A stretch of 64,000 nt of DNA from Aedoeadaptatus coxii. GTDB lineage: Bacteria > Bacillota > Clostridia > Tissierellales > Peptoniphilaceae. The stretch lies in assembly GCF_903819215.1 (NCBI RefSeq), contig NZ_CAIJCT010000007.1; one strand, 5' to 3'. Numbering within the stretch: the stretch's first letter is position 1; each line of letters starts with the position of its first letter. Position numbers and translations under genes: made by a program. Under the pieces are notes generated by a model. It was not told the DNA's origin. It was given only the letters and a program-made list of their open reading frames with translations, and ran no database searches. Shown piece after piece: positions 39,792-48,089 of this stretch.

Positions 39792-41762
39792 CTAGTCTTT
39801 AATTTTATATTGCTCTTTTAATTCCGCAATTTGATCGCGAATATTGGCGGCGCGCTCGAAATCCAGTTTTTCCGCCGCCTTGAACATTTCCGTCTCCAGA
39901 TTTTGTAACATGGCGACGATATCGTCGATGGAAAATTCCTCTCCAAACTCCGTTTCTTCTTCGGCGGCCATGGTATTTTCGATGACGTCGCGAATACCTT
40001 TGGTGATGGATTTCGGTGTAATGCCGTGTTCTTTATTGTAAGCCATTTGAATTTTCCGGCGTCGCTCGGTTTCGTCGATGGTGCGTTGCATGGAGCCAGT
40101 AATGGTGTCGGCATACATGATGACGTAGCCCTCGGCATTTCGCGCGGCGCGTCCGGCCGTTTGAATGAGGGAGGTCTCCGAACGCAAGAAGCCCTCTTTA
40201 TCCGCATCTAAAATTGCCACAAGTCCTACTTCGGGAATATCCAGCCCTTCCCGCAGAAGATTGATTCCTACGAGTACGTCGTATTTCCCCAAGCGAAGAT
40301 CGCGAATAATTTCCATCCGCTCGATGGTCTGTACGTCGGAATGAAGATAGGCCACTTTATAGCCGATTTCTTTAAAGTATTTCGTCAAATCTTCCGCCAT
40401 CCGTTTGGTCAGCGTCGTCACCAAGGTGCGCATGCCTTTTTCTTTGACGCCGTTGATTTGTTCCGTCAAGTGGTCGATTTGATTTTTCGTCGGCACCACG
40501 GTAATCTTCGGATCAACGAGTCCTGTGGGGCGAATAATTTGCTCTACGCGCTGCTCTTCATGTTCTTCTTCGTAAGGCCCGGGGGTCGCCGATACATAAA
40601 CCACTTGATTTTGCATACTTTCAAATTCCTCAAAACGAAGAGGGCGATTATCCAGTGCCGAAGGTAGACGAAAACCGTAATCAACAAGGGTTTGCTTGCG
40701 CGCCCTGTCCCCGTTAAACATGCCGCGAATTTGAGGCACGGTAGCGTGGGATTCGTCGATGATCGTCATAAAATCATCGGGGAAATAGTCGATTAAAGTA
40801 TAAGGTCTGCTTCCCCTGGGCCTTCCGCTCAAGGGCTGAGTGTAGTTTTCGATGCCGGAGCAAAAGCCCATTTCTTCCAGCATTTCCACATCGTAATTAG
40901 TGCGCTGCTCGAGACGCTGAGCTTCCAATAATTTTTCCTGATCGCGCAACGTAAAGAGCCGCTCTTCCAATTCTTTCCGAATGGCTTTTACCCCGCGCTC
41001 CACCTTTTCAGGTTGGGTCGCAAAGTGGGATGCCGGGAAAATGGACACGTGATTTCTATAGCTTTCCACTCGCCCCGTCACGGCGTCTACTTCCGCAATT
41101 TGATCGATTTCGTCGCCGAAAAATTCCACACGTATGGTTTTTTCCGAATTGCCTGCGGGGAAAATCTCCAACACATCGCCTCGTACGCGGAAAGTGCCGC
41201 GGGAAAAATCGATGTCGTTTCGCACATATTGAATGTCCACGAGCTTGCTCATGAGCTCGTTTCGATCCCATACCATGCCGGGTCGCAAACTGACCACGAG
41301 GTTTTTATAGTCGATGGGGTCGCCCAAGCCGTAAATACAACTAACGGACGCCACGATGATCACGTCTCGCCGCTCGAAGAGAGCCATCGTAGCGGAGTGA
41401 CGAAGCTTGTCAATTTCGTCGTTAATGCTGGCATCTTTGGCGATAAACGTATCTGTTCCGGGAACGTAAGCTTCCGGTTGATAGTAATCGTAGTAGGACA
41501 CGAAATATTCCACGGCATTTTCCGGGAAAAATTCGCGAAACTCCGATGCCAATTGGTAGGCCAACGTCTTATTATGGGCAATGACCAACGTCGGCTTCTG
41601 CACTTTTTCGATCAGATTGGCCATGGTAAAGGTCTTGCCACTTCCGGTTACGCCGAGAAGGGTTTGATGGTGCATACCCGATCGGATTCCCTCGGCCAGT
41701 GCGTCGATGGCCTTTGGCTGATCCCCGGTAGGTTTATAATCCGAATGTATTTTAAAATCCAT
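39792..41762 (-). CDS. uvrB: Excinuclease ABC subunit B
   Basis: The 656-residue helicase-like protein has Walker A 'GVTGSGKTFTMA' (about 39-50), the beta-hairpin region 'YYDYYQPEAYVPGTDTFI' (read in parts), helicase motif VI 'QTAGRAARN' and a C-terminal UVR domain ('AAEKLDFERAANIRDQI'). It verifies damage and forms the pre-incision complex with UvrC, which is not in the window. ATG 41762 follows AGGAGG. Confidence 0.97.
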   Translation of the reverse strand: MDFKIHSDYKPTGDQPKAIDALAEGIRSGMHHQTLLGVTGSGKTFTMANLIEKVQKPTLVIAHNKTLAYQLASEFREFFPENAVEYFVSYYDYYQPEAYVPGTDTFIAKDASINDEIDKLRHSATMALFERRDVIIVASVSCIYGLGDPIDYKNLVVSLRPGMVWDRNELMSKLVDIQYVRNDIDFSRGTFRVRGDVLEIFPAGNSEKTIRVEFFGDEIDQIAEVDAVTGRVESYRNHVSIFPASHFATQPEKVERGVKAIRKELEERLFTLRDQEKLLEAQRLEQRTNYDVEMLEEMGFCSGIENYTQPLSGRPRGSRPYTLIDYFPDDFMTIIDESHATVPQIRGMFNGDRARKQTLVDYGFRLPSALDNRPLRFEEFESMQNQVVYVSATPGPYEEEHEEQRVEQIIRPTGLVDPKITVVPTKNQIDHLTEQINGVKEKGMRTLVTTLTKRMAEDLTKYFKEIGYKVAYLHSDVQTIERMEIIRDLRLGKYDVLVGINLLREGLDIPEVGLVAILDADKEGFLRSETSLIQTAGRAARNAEGYVIMYADTITGSMQRTIDETERRRKIQMAYNKEHGITPKSITKGIRDVIENTMAAEEETEFGEEFSIDDIVAMLQNLETEMFKAAEKLDFERAANIRDQIAELKEQYKIKD

Positions 41763-41778
41763 ACTGCCTCCTGCACGA

Positions 41779-41807
41779 AAAGAGCGATCTTAACGACCGC
41801 TCTTTTC
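41779..41807 (-). terminator. Terminator after the S41 peptidase gene
   Basis: A stem AAAAGAGCG/CGCTCTTTT spans the stop codon of the S41 gene and is followed on the minus strand by CGTGC, so the T tract is part of the stem. It may attenuate rather than stop transcription into uvrB. Confidence 0.55.
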
Positions 41808-42953
41808 TATGACTTCAACTGCTTTTTTCAGTTGTGTATCCTGATGTTGATATTCCAAGCCGATGCCCTTGATGTTTTTAGGCAACTCGACCGGAATAGA
41901 AGGTTCGATCCCTTTCTCATGAATACTTACCCCTGCCGGCGTAAAATATTCACTGGTCGTAAGCTTTATACCGCCGCCGTCCGGCAAGGGAACGAGAGTT
42001 TGTACGACGCCTTTTCCGTAGGATTTTTCTCCAATCAATTCGCCCCGCTTATTGTCTTTTATAGCGCCTGCGACAATTTCCGATGCGGAGGCACTGCCTC
42101 TGTTAATTAAAACTACTACAGGTTTCGTCCATTCTTTTTCATCGGATGTGTAGTGGAATACTTCTTTTCCCTTATTGTCCTTGGCGCTGACGATGTCGGC
42201 TTTTGGAAGGAGCATATCGCTTACGCCCACTGCCGCTTCTAAAATACCGCCGGGATTGCCGCGAAGATCTAAGATCAAGCCTTTTTTATTTTTTGCCGCT
42301 TTTAAGGCCTTGGCAAAATCTTTTACCGTATCGTCTTCAAATTGAGTCAATCCGATATAGGCGATGTCGCCGATAGAGCCCGTCACCACAGATTCTACGT
42401 GAATTTCGTCGCGGACAACTTCCACCTCTTTTACTTCGCCGCCGTCTTTTTTCATAATGCCTAAGGTTACCTTCGTACCCTTATCACCTTTAATATGTTT
42501 TACCGCCTCTTCCATCTCATCGGCGGTGTACTCTTCTCCGTCCACAGAGACGATTTTATCTCCCGATTCGATGCCCGCTTTTTCAGCAGGGCTTCCCTTA
42601 ATCGGCGCAATCACCGTGATAAGTTTCGAATCGGCAACGGCACCGATTTGAACGCCGATGCCGAAAAATTCGCCGGTAGTGGATTCTACAAAACGCTTGT
42701 ATTCATCGGGGGTAAAGTATTGGCTGTAAGGATCGTTTAACGCCTCGACCGTACCCTTTCGGCGGCCGATTATAAAGTCCTCTTCCGTAATGTCTTTGGA
42801 ACGGAGATAGTTTTTCTTCAGGAAATACTCCAGCGTCTTCGTCACCGCCGCCTCTTTGGCATCTCCCGTAACGTATTGAACGGCGAGCACCGCCGAAGCC
42901 AAATTGGTAATAATTAAAAGGGCTAAAACCAGGGCGATTTGTTTTTTCTTCAT
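41790..42953 (-). CDS. S41 family C-terminal processing peptidase
   Basis: The 387-residue protein has an N-terminal signal anchor (about 7-26). A PDZ domain ('GIGVQIGAVADSKLITVIAPI', read in parts) precedes the tail-specific protease core with the catalytic Ser in 'GSASASEIVAGAI' and Lys in 'GEKSYGKGVVQT'. CtpA-type enzymes trim or degrade exported proteins; next to an EnvC-like hydrolase and FtsEX it may regulate cell-wall hydrolysis, as known for CtpA homologues. ATG 42953 follows TAGGAGAC. Confidence 0.93.
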   Translation of the reverse strand: MKKKQIALVLALLIITNLASAVLAVQYVTGDAKEAAVTKTLEYFLKKNYLRSKDITEEDFIIGRRKGTVEALNDPYSQYFTPDEYKRFVESTTGEFFGIGVQIGAVADSKLITVIAPIKGSPAEKAGIESGDKIVSVDGEEYTADEMEEAVKHIKGDKGTKVTLGIMKKDGGEVKEVEVVRDEIHVESVVTGSIGDIAYIGLTQFEDDTVKDFAKALKAAKNKKGLILDLRGNPGGILEAAVGVSDMLLPKADIVSAKDNKGKEVFHYTSDEKEWTKPVVVLINRGSASASEIVAGAIKDNKRGELIGEKSYGKGVVQTLVPLPDGGGIKLTTSEYFTPAGVSIHEKGIEPSIPVELPKNIKGIGLEYQHQDTQLKKAVEVIEKSGR

Positions 42954-42969
42954 TTTGTCTCCTATGGAA

Positions 42970-43000
42970 ATAAGGAATCTTCGGCGTGAAGATTCCTTAT
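42970..43000 (-). terminator. Hairpin between the M23 hydrolase and S41 genes
   Basis: A perfect 13-base stem ATAAGGAATCTTC/GAAGATTCCTTAT with a 5-base loop. The T tract on the minus side is short (ATTTCC), so it may be a weak terminator or an mRNA-stabilising hairpin inside the operon. Confidence 0.6.
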
Positions 43001-43016
43001 GATGTCATACTTATGT

Positions 43017-44318
43017 TTATAAATAGTTAAGAGGATTTTGTACCGATCCGTTGACGCGCACTTCAAAGTGAAGGTGAGGCCCGGTACTCATGCCGGTACT
43101 TCCGATATAACCAATGGTTTGGCCGCCGCTTACGCTTTGACCGACGCTTACGGCACGGCCGGAAAGGTGACCGTAAACTGTCACTTTCGATCCGTGGTCA
43201 ATCATAATGCAGTTGCCGTATCCTCCCATAAATCGAGAGGCAATGACGGTACCGGATGCAGCAGCCACGACAGGCGTTCCATTGGCTCCGCTAATGTCGA
43301 TGCCGGTATGGAATTTTTTATAGCCTAAAATCGGGTGAATACGATAGCCGAAAGGCGATGTAATGCGATGATGACCGGGTACCGGCCAATATAGTTCACC
43401 TTTTTTAGCTTCAGGTGTGGCCTTGGCGCTGCTTGTCATTATATCGTCGGCACGATAAGAGGATGCGCTCGACGATCTTCTACTGCCGGATGTGCGAGGG
43501 GATGCCTTCTCCCTTTGCATTTGCGCTTGGCGTGCCGCTTCTCGTTGGCGAGCGATGCGCGCCGCTTCCGCTTGTTTCGCTTTTTGAATGGAAAGCTCCA
43601 GATTTTGGATTTGCGATTCGATCTCGCCGGATTCTCTGAGCATTTCATCATATTGCGCCTCATATGCGCTGATATTGCTCATGAGAGAATTCATGTATGC
43701 AGTCTTCTTGGCGTTTGCCGCCTCGAGATTGGCCCGTTGTTGACGTACTTGCGCTTGCTTGGCCGCCAATGCTTTTTCCTGTTGATCTAATTGGGCTTTT
43801 TTCGTCTCAATTTCGTTTACTTTTTGCGCAATTTCTTCAACTAAATCTCTATCACTTTTAGCGATGGAACGAATCATGCGCATATTGCCGATAAGGGATT
43901 CCGCATCGGCCGAATCGAGGAGAATATCCAGATACCCTCTGTCGTTGGCGATGTACATGGCGCGAAGACGTTTGGCGTAGAAATCTTTCTTTTCCGCTAA
44001 TTCTTCTCTTGCCGCTTCAAGTTCCGCCTTTGTCTTTTGGATTTCCACTTGCAACCGTTGCATTTCACCATTCAAGTGATCCAATGTCACGTTCACGGCG
44101 GTGATTTTTTCATCTAAAGCACGAATTTCCGCTTCCACACCGGCCGCTTGATTGCGCGCCGAGGAAATTTTCGATTGGGTGCCGCTCATTTTCGAATGAA
44201 CGGCGTTGCGGCGCTCTACCGCTTTTGCCTTTTCAGCCTGTAAATTCGTCGCCAACACCGGCTGTGAACTTAGCATTAGAATCGCCAATGCTGCCGATAG
44301 CTGCTTTTTGTGGTTCAT
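43017..44318 (-). CDS. EnvC-like murein hydrolase activator with M23 domain
   Basis: The 433-residue protein has a signal peptide (1-23), a long double coiled coil (about 25-260), a basic/Ser-rich linker, and a C-terminal M23/LytM domain with the metal ligands in 'HTGIDISGANG' and 'GPHLHFEVRVNG'. Both histidine motifs (HxxxD and HxH) are present, so it may be an active endopeptidase, like PcsB, not just an activator. FtsEX controls such proteins through the coiled coil. ATG 44318 follows AGGAGG. It is directly after ftsX. Confidence 0.93.
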   Translation of the reverse strand: MNHKKQLSAALAILMLSSQPVLATNLQAEKAKAVERRNAVHSKMSGTQSKISSARNQAAGVEAEIRALDEKITAVNVTLDHLNGEMQRLQVEIQKTKAELEAAREELAEKKDFYAKRLRAMYIANDRGYLDILLDSADAESLIGNMRMIRSIAKSDRDLVEEIAQKVNEIETKKAQLDQQEKALAAKQAQVRQQRANLEAANAKKTAYMNSLMSNISAYEAQYDEMLRESGEIESQIQNLELSIQKAKQAEAARIARQREAARQAQMQREKASPRTSGSRRSSSASSYRADDIMTSSAKATPEAKKGELYWPVPGHHRITSPFGYRIHPILGYKKFHTGIDISGANGTPVVAAASGTVIASRFMGGYGNCIMIDHGSKVTVYGHLSGRAVSVGQSVSGGQTIGYIGSTGMSTGPHLHFEVRVNGSVQNPLNYL

Positions 44319-44347
44319 CTAAAACCTACCTCCTCATTGAAACTCTA

Positions 44348-45253
44348 CTACACGTCGAGGTAACGACCCAAAGAAAGGGAGCTACCGAGCAAACCGACGC
44401 CTACGCCGATGCATACGAAGATGATCGCCATATCTTTTAAAATTAAACGGGGCTGAATAAGTTTCATGCCCATGAGAATATCCAATCGTTCATCGAAGAG
44501 TCCGTAAATTCCCCTATATCCGAAATAAACTAACGCCAAGGCGATGGCCCCTGCCACCAATCCGAAGACCAGCCCTTCCATAAGGAGAGGTCTACGAATA
44601 TATCCGTTGCTGGCACCGATATATTTCATAATTTGAATTTCGTGGCTGCGATTGGAAATAGTGGACTTCACCGTGTTGTAAATAAGCACAATGGCGATAA
44701 TGATCAGAATCGTCACGACGACGACGCCGAGTGTCCGAACCCAATCGTTTAATTGTACGATTTTTCCGATGAGTTCATTTAAGTAATCGACTTGATACAC
44801 TCCGGCCATTCCCTGTACCGAATGAGCCACAGTCTTAGCTTCCTTAATGTTGGAAAGCTGAAGTGAAATCGATGCAGGCAAGGGATTTTCATCCATGCCG
44901 TCGAGAAAATACGAATCGTTCGAAAGTTCGAGATTTTTGGAAAAATCTTCCCACGCCTGTTCTTTCGAGGTAAAAGACGTATCTTTTACGTAGCCCGTAG
45001 CTTCAGCTGCGGAAATAATTTCCCGTACATTTTCTTCCGTGGCGCTATCGGTAAGATAGACCACTACCTTGTCCACTTTCTTTTCCGTCTCGTTGACGAG
45101 ACCTGTCATGTTTAAAACCAAGAGCAACACGACGCCGAAAAGGACGAGTACCGCCGTTGTGGAAATAATGGAAAGTAAACTCATGCCTTTGTTGCGGGCG
45201 ATGCCTTGGAAGGCTTCTTTTATGTTGTTGCCGAATTGCCTAATGAATCGCAT
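44348..45253 (-). CDS. ftsX: Cell division protein FtsX
   Basis: The 301-residue membrane protein has four membrane segments: one near residue 30, then three at the C-terminus. A large outside loop (about 55-165) lies between the first and second, the part that contacts coiled-coil hydrolases. It uses ATP hydrolysis by FtsE to activate the wall hydrolase. The start is ATG 45253 after GGGAGGT; the longer frame from 45274 lacks a site. It overlaps ftsE by 14 bases. Confidence 0.94.
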   Translation of the reverse strand: MRFIRQFGNNIKEAFQGIARNKGMSLLSIISTTAVLVLFGVVLLLVLNMTGLVNETEKKVDKVVVYLTDSATEENVREIISAAEATGYVKDTSFTSKEQAWEDFSKNLELSNDSYFLDGMDENPLPASISLQLSNIKEAKTVAHSVQGMAGVYQVDYLNELIGKIVQLNDWVRTLGVVVVTILIIIAIVLIYNTVKSTISNRSHEIQIMKYIGASNGYIRRPLLMEGLVFGLVAGAIALALVYFGYRGIYGLFDERLDILMGMKLIQPRLILKDMAIIFVCIGVGVGLLGSSLSLGRYLDV

Positions 45254-45926
45254 CGTAACCTCCCACATTGACATCGCTGATCACGCGACCGTCGTCTAAG
45301 GTGATGACGCGCCGGTTCATGTGGTTTACAATATTACGCGCGTGGGTCGCCATAATGACCGTGGCGCCGTCTTCGTTAATGCGCTTTAAAGTTTGCATAA
45401 TGGTCATGGCCGTCTCGAAATCCAAATTGCCCGTGGGCTCGTCGCATACGAGAACCGGCGGACGATTGACGATGGCCCTCGCAATGGCGAGCCTTTGTCC
45501 TTCCCCGCCGGAAAGTTCGCCGGGGTAACTGTTTTGTTTGTCGCTCAATCCTACCAATTCCAAAACCTCAGGCACTCTTTTTTTAATGGTGCGTCCGCTT
45601 TCCCCTACGATTTCAAGGGCGTACGCCACATTTTCGTAGGCCGTCTTTTTTTGCAAAAGGCGGAAATCTTGAAAGACTACGCCGACACGACGACGTAATT
45701 TGGGTATATACCAAGGAGCCAGCTCCGTAATGTCTTTTTCGTTGACAAAGATGTGACCACGGGTTACTTTTTCTTCACAGATTAATAACTTGATCAGCGA
45801 ACTTTTCCCCGCGCCCGAAGCGCCTACGATAAAGACAAATTCGCCGTAAGGTATTTCTAAATTGACGTCTTTCAACGCTTGTACGCCGTTACTGTACTCT
45901 TTAAAGACGTTGCGAAATGTTATCAA
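45240..45926 (-). CDS. ftsE: Cell division ATP-binding protein FtsE
   Basis: The 228-residue ABC ATPase has Walker A 'GASGAGKSSLIKLL', signature 'LSGGEGQRLAIARA' (the usual GEQQ reads GEGQ) and Walker B 'VLVCDEPTGNLDF'. The start codon is TTG at 45926 with GAGGTGG 4 bases upstream. First gene of the ftsE-ftsX-envC-like-ctpA-like-uvrB-uvrA run. Confidence 0.95.
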   Translation of the reverse strand: MITFRNVFKEYSNGVQALKDVNLEIPYGEFVFIVGASGAGKSSLIKLLICEEKVTRGHIFVNEKDITELAPWYIPKLRRRVGVVFQDFRLLQKKTAYENVAYALEIVGESGRTIKKRVPEVLELVGLSDKQNSYPGELSGGEGQRLAIARAIVNRPPVLVCDEPTGNLDFETAMTIMQTLKRINEDGATVIMATHARNIVNHMNRRVITLDDGRVISDVNVGGYDAIH

Positions 45927-46006
45927 CGGTCCACCTCATTCCTTATAATTATCTCATTTATTATAGTATAAGTTACAAAAATATGAAACCTTGGAGGGTC
46001 TGCATT
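45927..46006. promoter_or_regulatory. Divergent promoter region, ftsE and 5-formyl-THF cyclo-ligase gene
   Basis: The 80-base gap contains overlapping -10-like elements on both strands around 45955-45975 (minus TATAAT with a weak TTTCAT -35 at 17 bases; plus TATAGT/TATTAT). Both genes must start here, but I cannot fix single promoters. Confidence 0.4.
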
Positions 46007-46564
46007 GTGAAAAAGACTTCTATTCGTAATAATTTAAAACTCGCCCGTAATGAAATCGCCCCCGATATTCGAAAAAAAGCCTCGGACGAAATTTTTTCGC
46101 GACTACAATCTCTTCCCATTTATAAAAAAAGCCGTTCCGTTTTTATCTTCGTCTCCATGGGAAGCGAAGTGGAAACCATTCGTTGGATTCCGAAAATGTT
46201 AAGAGAGAAAAAGGTTTACGTCCCTCTCGCTCCGAAGCACGAGCCCATGATCATGACGGAGATCGAAAGTTTAGACGAATTGAAACGGAATGCTCTCGGC
46301 ATTTTAGAATTGCCCACCGAAAAAATAAGAGACCGACACCGAGAAAGTGTCGATCTCATTATTACGCCGGGCCTCGCCTTCGACGAAGAAGGTTACCGCA
46401 TGGGATACGGCGGCGGCTATTACGATCGCTTTTTCGCCACCCACGAGGGGTATCGCTTAGGCGTCGGGTTCCACGACCAGCTCCAACATCACATCCCCCG
46501 CGAGCCATACGATTTGCCCGTACACGCCTTTTTATCGGAAACGGATTATTTGGTCTTTTCGTAA
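46007..46564 (+). CDS. 5-formyltetrahydrofolate cyclo-ligase
   Basis: The 185-residue protein matches the family length. It has the N-terminal 'IRNNLKLARNEIAPDIRKKA', 'GSEVETIRWI', and the folate/ATP-binding motif 'LIITPGLAFDEEGYRMGYGG' followed by 'GYYDRF'. It converts 5-formyl-THF to 5,10-methenyl-THF using ATP. The start is GTG 46007, 8 bases after GGAGGG; upstream ATGs lie in the promoter region. Its end overlaps the convergent larB gene by 19 bases. Confidence 0.93.
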   Translation: MKKTSIRNNLKLARNEIAPDIRKKASDEIFSRLQSLPIYKKSRSVFIFVSMGSEVETIRWIPKMLREKKVYVPLAPKHEPMIMTEIESLDELKRNALGILELPTEKIRDRHRESVDLIITPGLAFDEEGYRMGYGGGYYDRFFATHEGYRLGVGFHDQLQHHIPREPYDLPVHAFLSETDYLVFS

Positions 46565-47220
46565 ATTTTCATGACCATCTGCCCTGCCATATAGGCGGCG
46601 CCATACCCGTTGTCGATGTTCACTACCGCCACCCCCTCGGCGCAGGAATTGAGCATGGAAAGTAAAGGCGCAACGCCTCCAAAGGCGGCGCCGTAACCTA
46701 CCGAGGTCGGCACGGCGATAACGGGAGATGACACGAGCCCTGCCACGACCGAAGGAAGTGCTCCGTCCATGCCGGCGCACACGACGATACTGTCGGCCTG
46801 ATGTAAAAGATCCAGTTTATGGAACAAGCGATGAATGCCCGCCACGCCCACATCGTAAACGGTTTCGGTGCCGATACCGAAATAATTCAAAGTACGCACA
46901 CATTCTTCCGCCACCGGGACGTCCGATGTTCCCGCCGTTACCACGGCCACTTTCCCAATGGCGGTTTTTTCTTTTTTCACCATGGCTGTTTTTGAAAGAG
47001 GATCGTAATCTAAAAGGTTTTTAATTTCTCCCAATCCATTAAACCGTTCCTCACTTAAACGAGTGACTAAAACTTCCCCGTCGTGTTCCAACATTTTTTC
47101 AATCGCCGCTTTTAAATGATCCGCCGTCTTGGATTCGCCGAAAATAGTTTCGCCGAATAGGCGGCGTTTTTTGCGCTCAAAATCTACGGTAATAAATTTC
47201 TTCGGCTTTTCACCTTCCAT
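46546..47220 (-). CDS. larB: LarB, nickel-pincer cofactor biosynthesis
   Basis: The 224-residue protein has a short N-terminal region and a PurE-like C-terminal domain with 'VAVVTAGTSDVPVAEEC', 'DVGVAGIHRLFH', 'VCAGMDGALPSVVAGL' and 'AVPTSVGYGAAFGG'. LarB carboxylates and hydrolyses nicotinic acid adenine dinucleotide in the first step toward the lactate racemase cofactor. No larA, larC or larE is in the window, so partners must be elsewhere. ATG 47220 follows GAGGG. It is a single gene, divergent from the exporter operon. Confidence 0.9.
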   Translation of the reverse strand: MEGEKPKKFITVDFERKKRRLFGETIFGESKTADHLKAAIEKMLEHDGEVLVTRLSEERFNGLGEIKNLLDYDPLSKTAMVKKEKTAIGKVAVVTAGTSDVPVAEECVRTLNYFGIGTETVYDVGVAGIHRLFHKLDLLHQADSIVVCAGMDGALPSVVAGLVSSPVIAVPTSVGYGAAFGGVAPLLSMLNSCAEGVAVVNIDNGYGAAYMAGQMVMKIYEKTK

Positions 47221-47343
47221 TTTTTCCCTCTCTATATTTTTAACTCACTGTTATATACTGTTTTGTAACTTTTATTGGGAATAGATCTTAAACTTTCCTA
47301 AACCTATTTTATGATATTATGGCAAAAAGGATGTGATGATTTC

Positions 47344-48072
47344 GTGTCATTTATCAGTATACGGGATTTATACCGCGTGTACCGCATGGGAAATGAAAAA
47401 GTCTATGCCCTTCGCGGCGTCAATTTAGATATTGAGCGGGAAGAAATACTCTGCCTACTCGGTACATCGGGCAGCGGAAAATCCACTTTGCTTAATTTAA
47501 TGGCCGGTCTCGACAAACCTACGAAAGGCGAGATCGTCATTAACGGAAAAGTACATATGGAAAAACTTTCAGAAGAACGGCTCACGAAATTTCGTCAGTT
47601 AAACGTGGGCTTCGTCTTTCAATCTTATAATTTAATTCCAACCCTTACCGCCACTGAAAATGTAAGTTTAGGTTTAATTTTTAAAGGCGTCGGCAAGGCG
47701 GAACGGGAAGAAAAAGCCCGCGAGATTTTAACCCGCGTCGGCCTTGGCGATCGCCTCGAACACAAGCCTATGGAAATGAGCGGCGGTCAACAACAACGAG
47801 TTTCCATTGCAAGAGCCTTTGTGGACGCGCCGCCGATTCTCTTCGCTGACGAACCTACGGGAAATTTAGATACCGCTACGTCAGTGGAGATTATGGAGAT
47901 GATGTGCGATCTCGCCAAGGAGCACAAACAAACTCTCATTATCGTCACCCACGATTTGGAAACGGCAGTATACGCCAACCGCGTCGTGGAGCTGAGGGAT
48001 GGCATTATTATTCGAGATGAAACGCAAATGGTAAAAGAGCAGGCCGAGCAATTAAAGCTTGCAGACCATTAA
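47344..48072 (+). CDS. ABC transporter ATP-binding protein, MacB/LolD type
   Basis: The 242-residue ATPase has Walker A 'GTSGSGKST', signature 'MSGGQQQRVSIARAF', Walker B 'ILFADEPTGNLDT' and an H-loop His in 'IIVTHDLETA'. The sequence groups with mechanotransmission/exporter ATPases of the LolD/MacB kind. The start is taken as GTG 47344, behind AAGGATGTGAT, which nearly matches the full anti-SD complement; an upstream in-frame ATG at 47311 has no site. First gene of a three-gene operon. Confidence 0.9.
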   Translation: MSFISIRDLYRVYRMGNEKVYALRGVNLDIEREEILCLLGTSGSGKSTLLNLMAGLDKPTKGEIVINGKVHMEKLSEERLTKFRQLNVGFVFQSYNLIPTLTATENVSLGLIFKGVGKAEREEKAREILTRVGLGDRLEHKPMEMSGGQQQRVSIARAFVDAPPILFADEPTGNLDTATSVEIMEMMCDLAKEHKQTLIIVTHDLETAVYANRVVELRDGIIIRDETQMVKEQAEQLKLADH

Positions 48073-48089
48073 AATAATTAGGAGAAACT

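Noticed and set aside
41013..42110. A 365-codon plus-strand frame opposite uvrB and the S41 gene
   Set aside because: It is the antisense shadow of two clear genes. Its protein is rich in His/Phe/Arg runs typical of reverse-frame translation.
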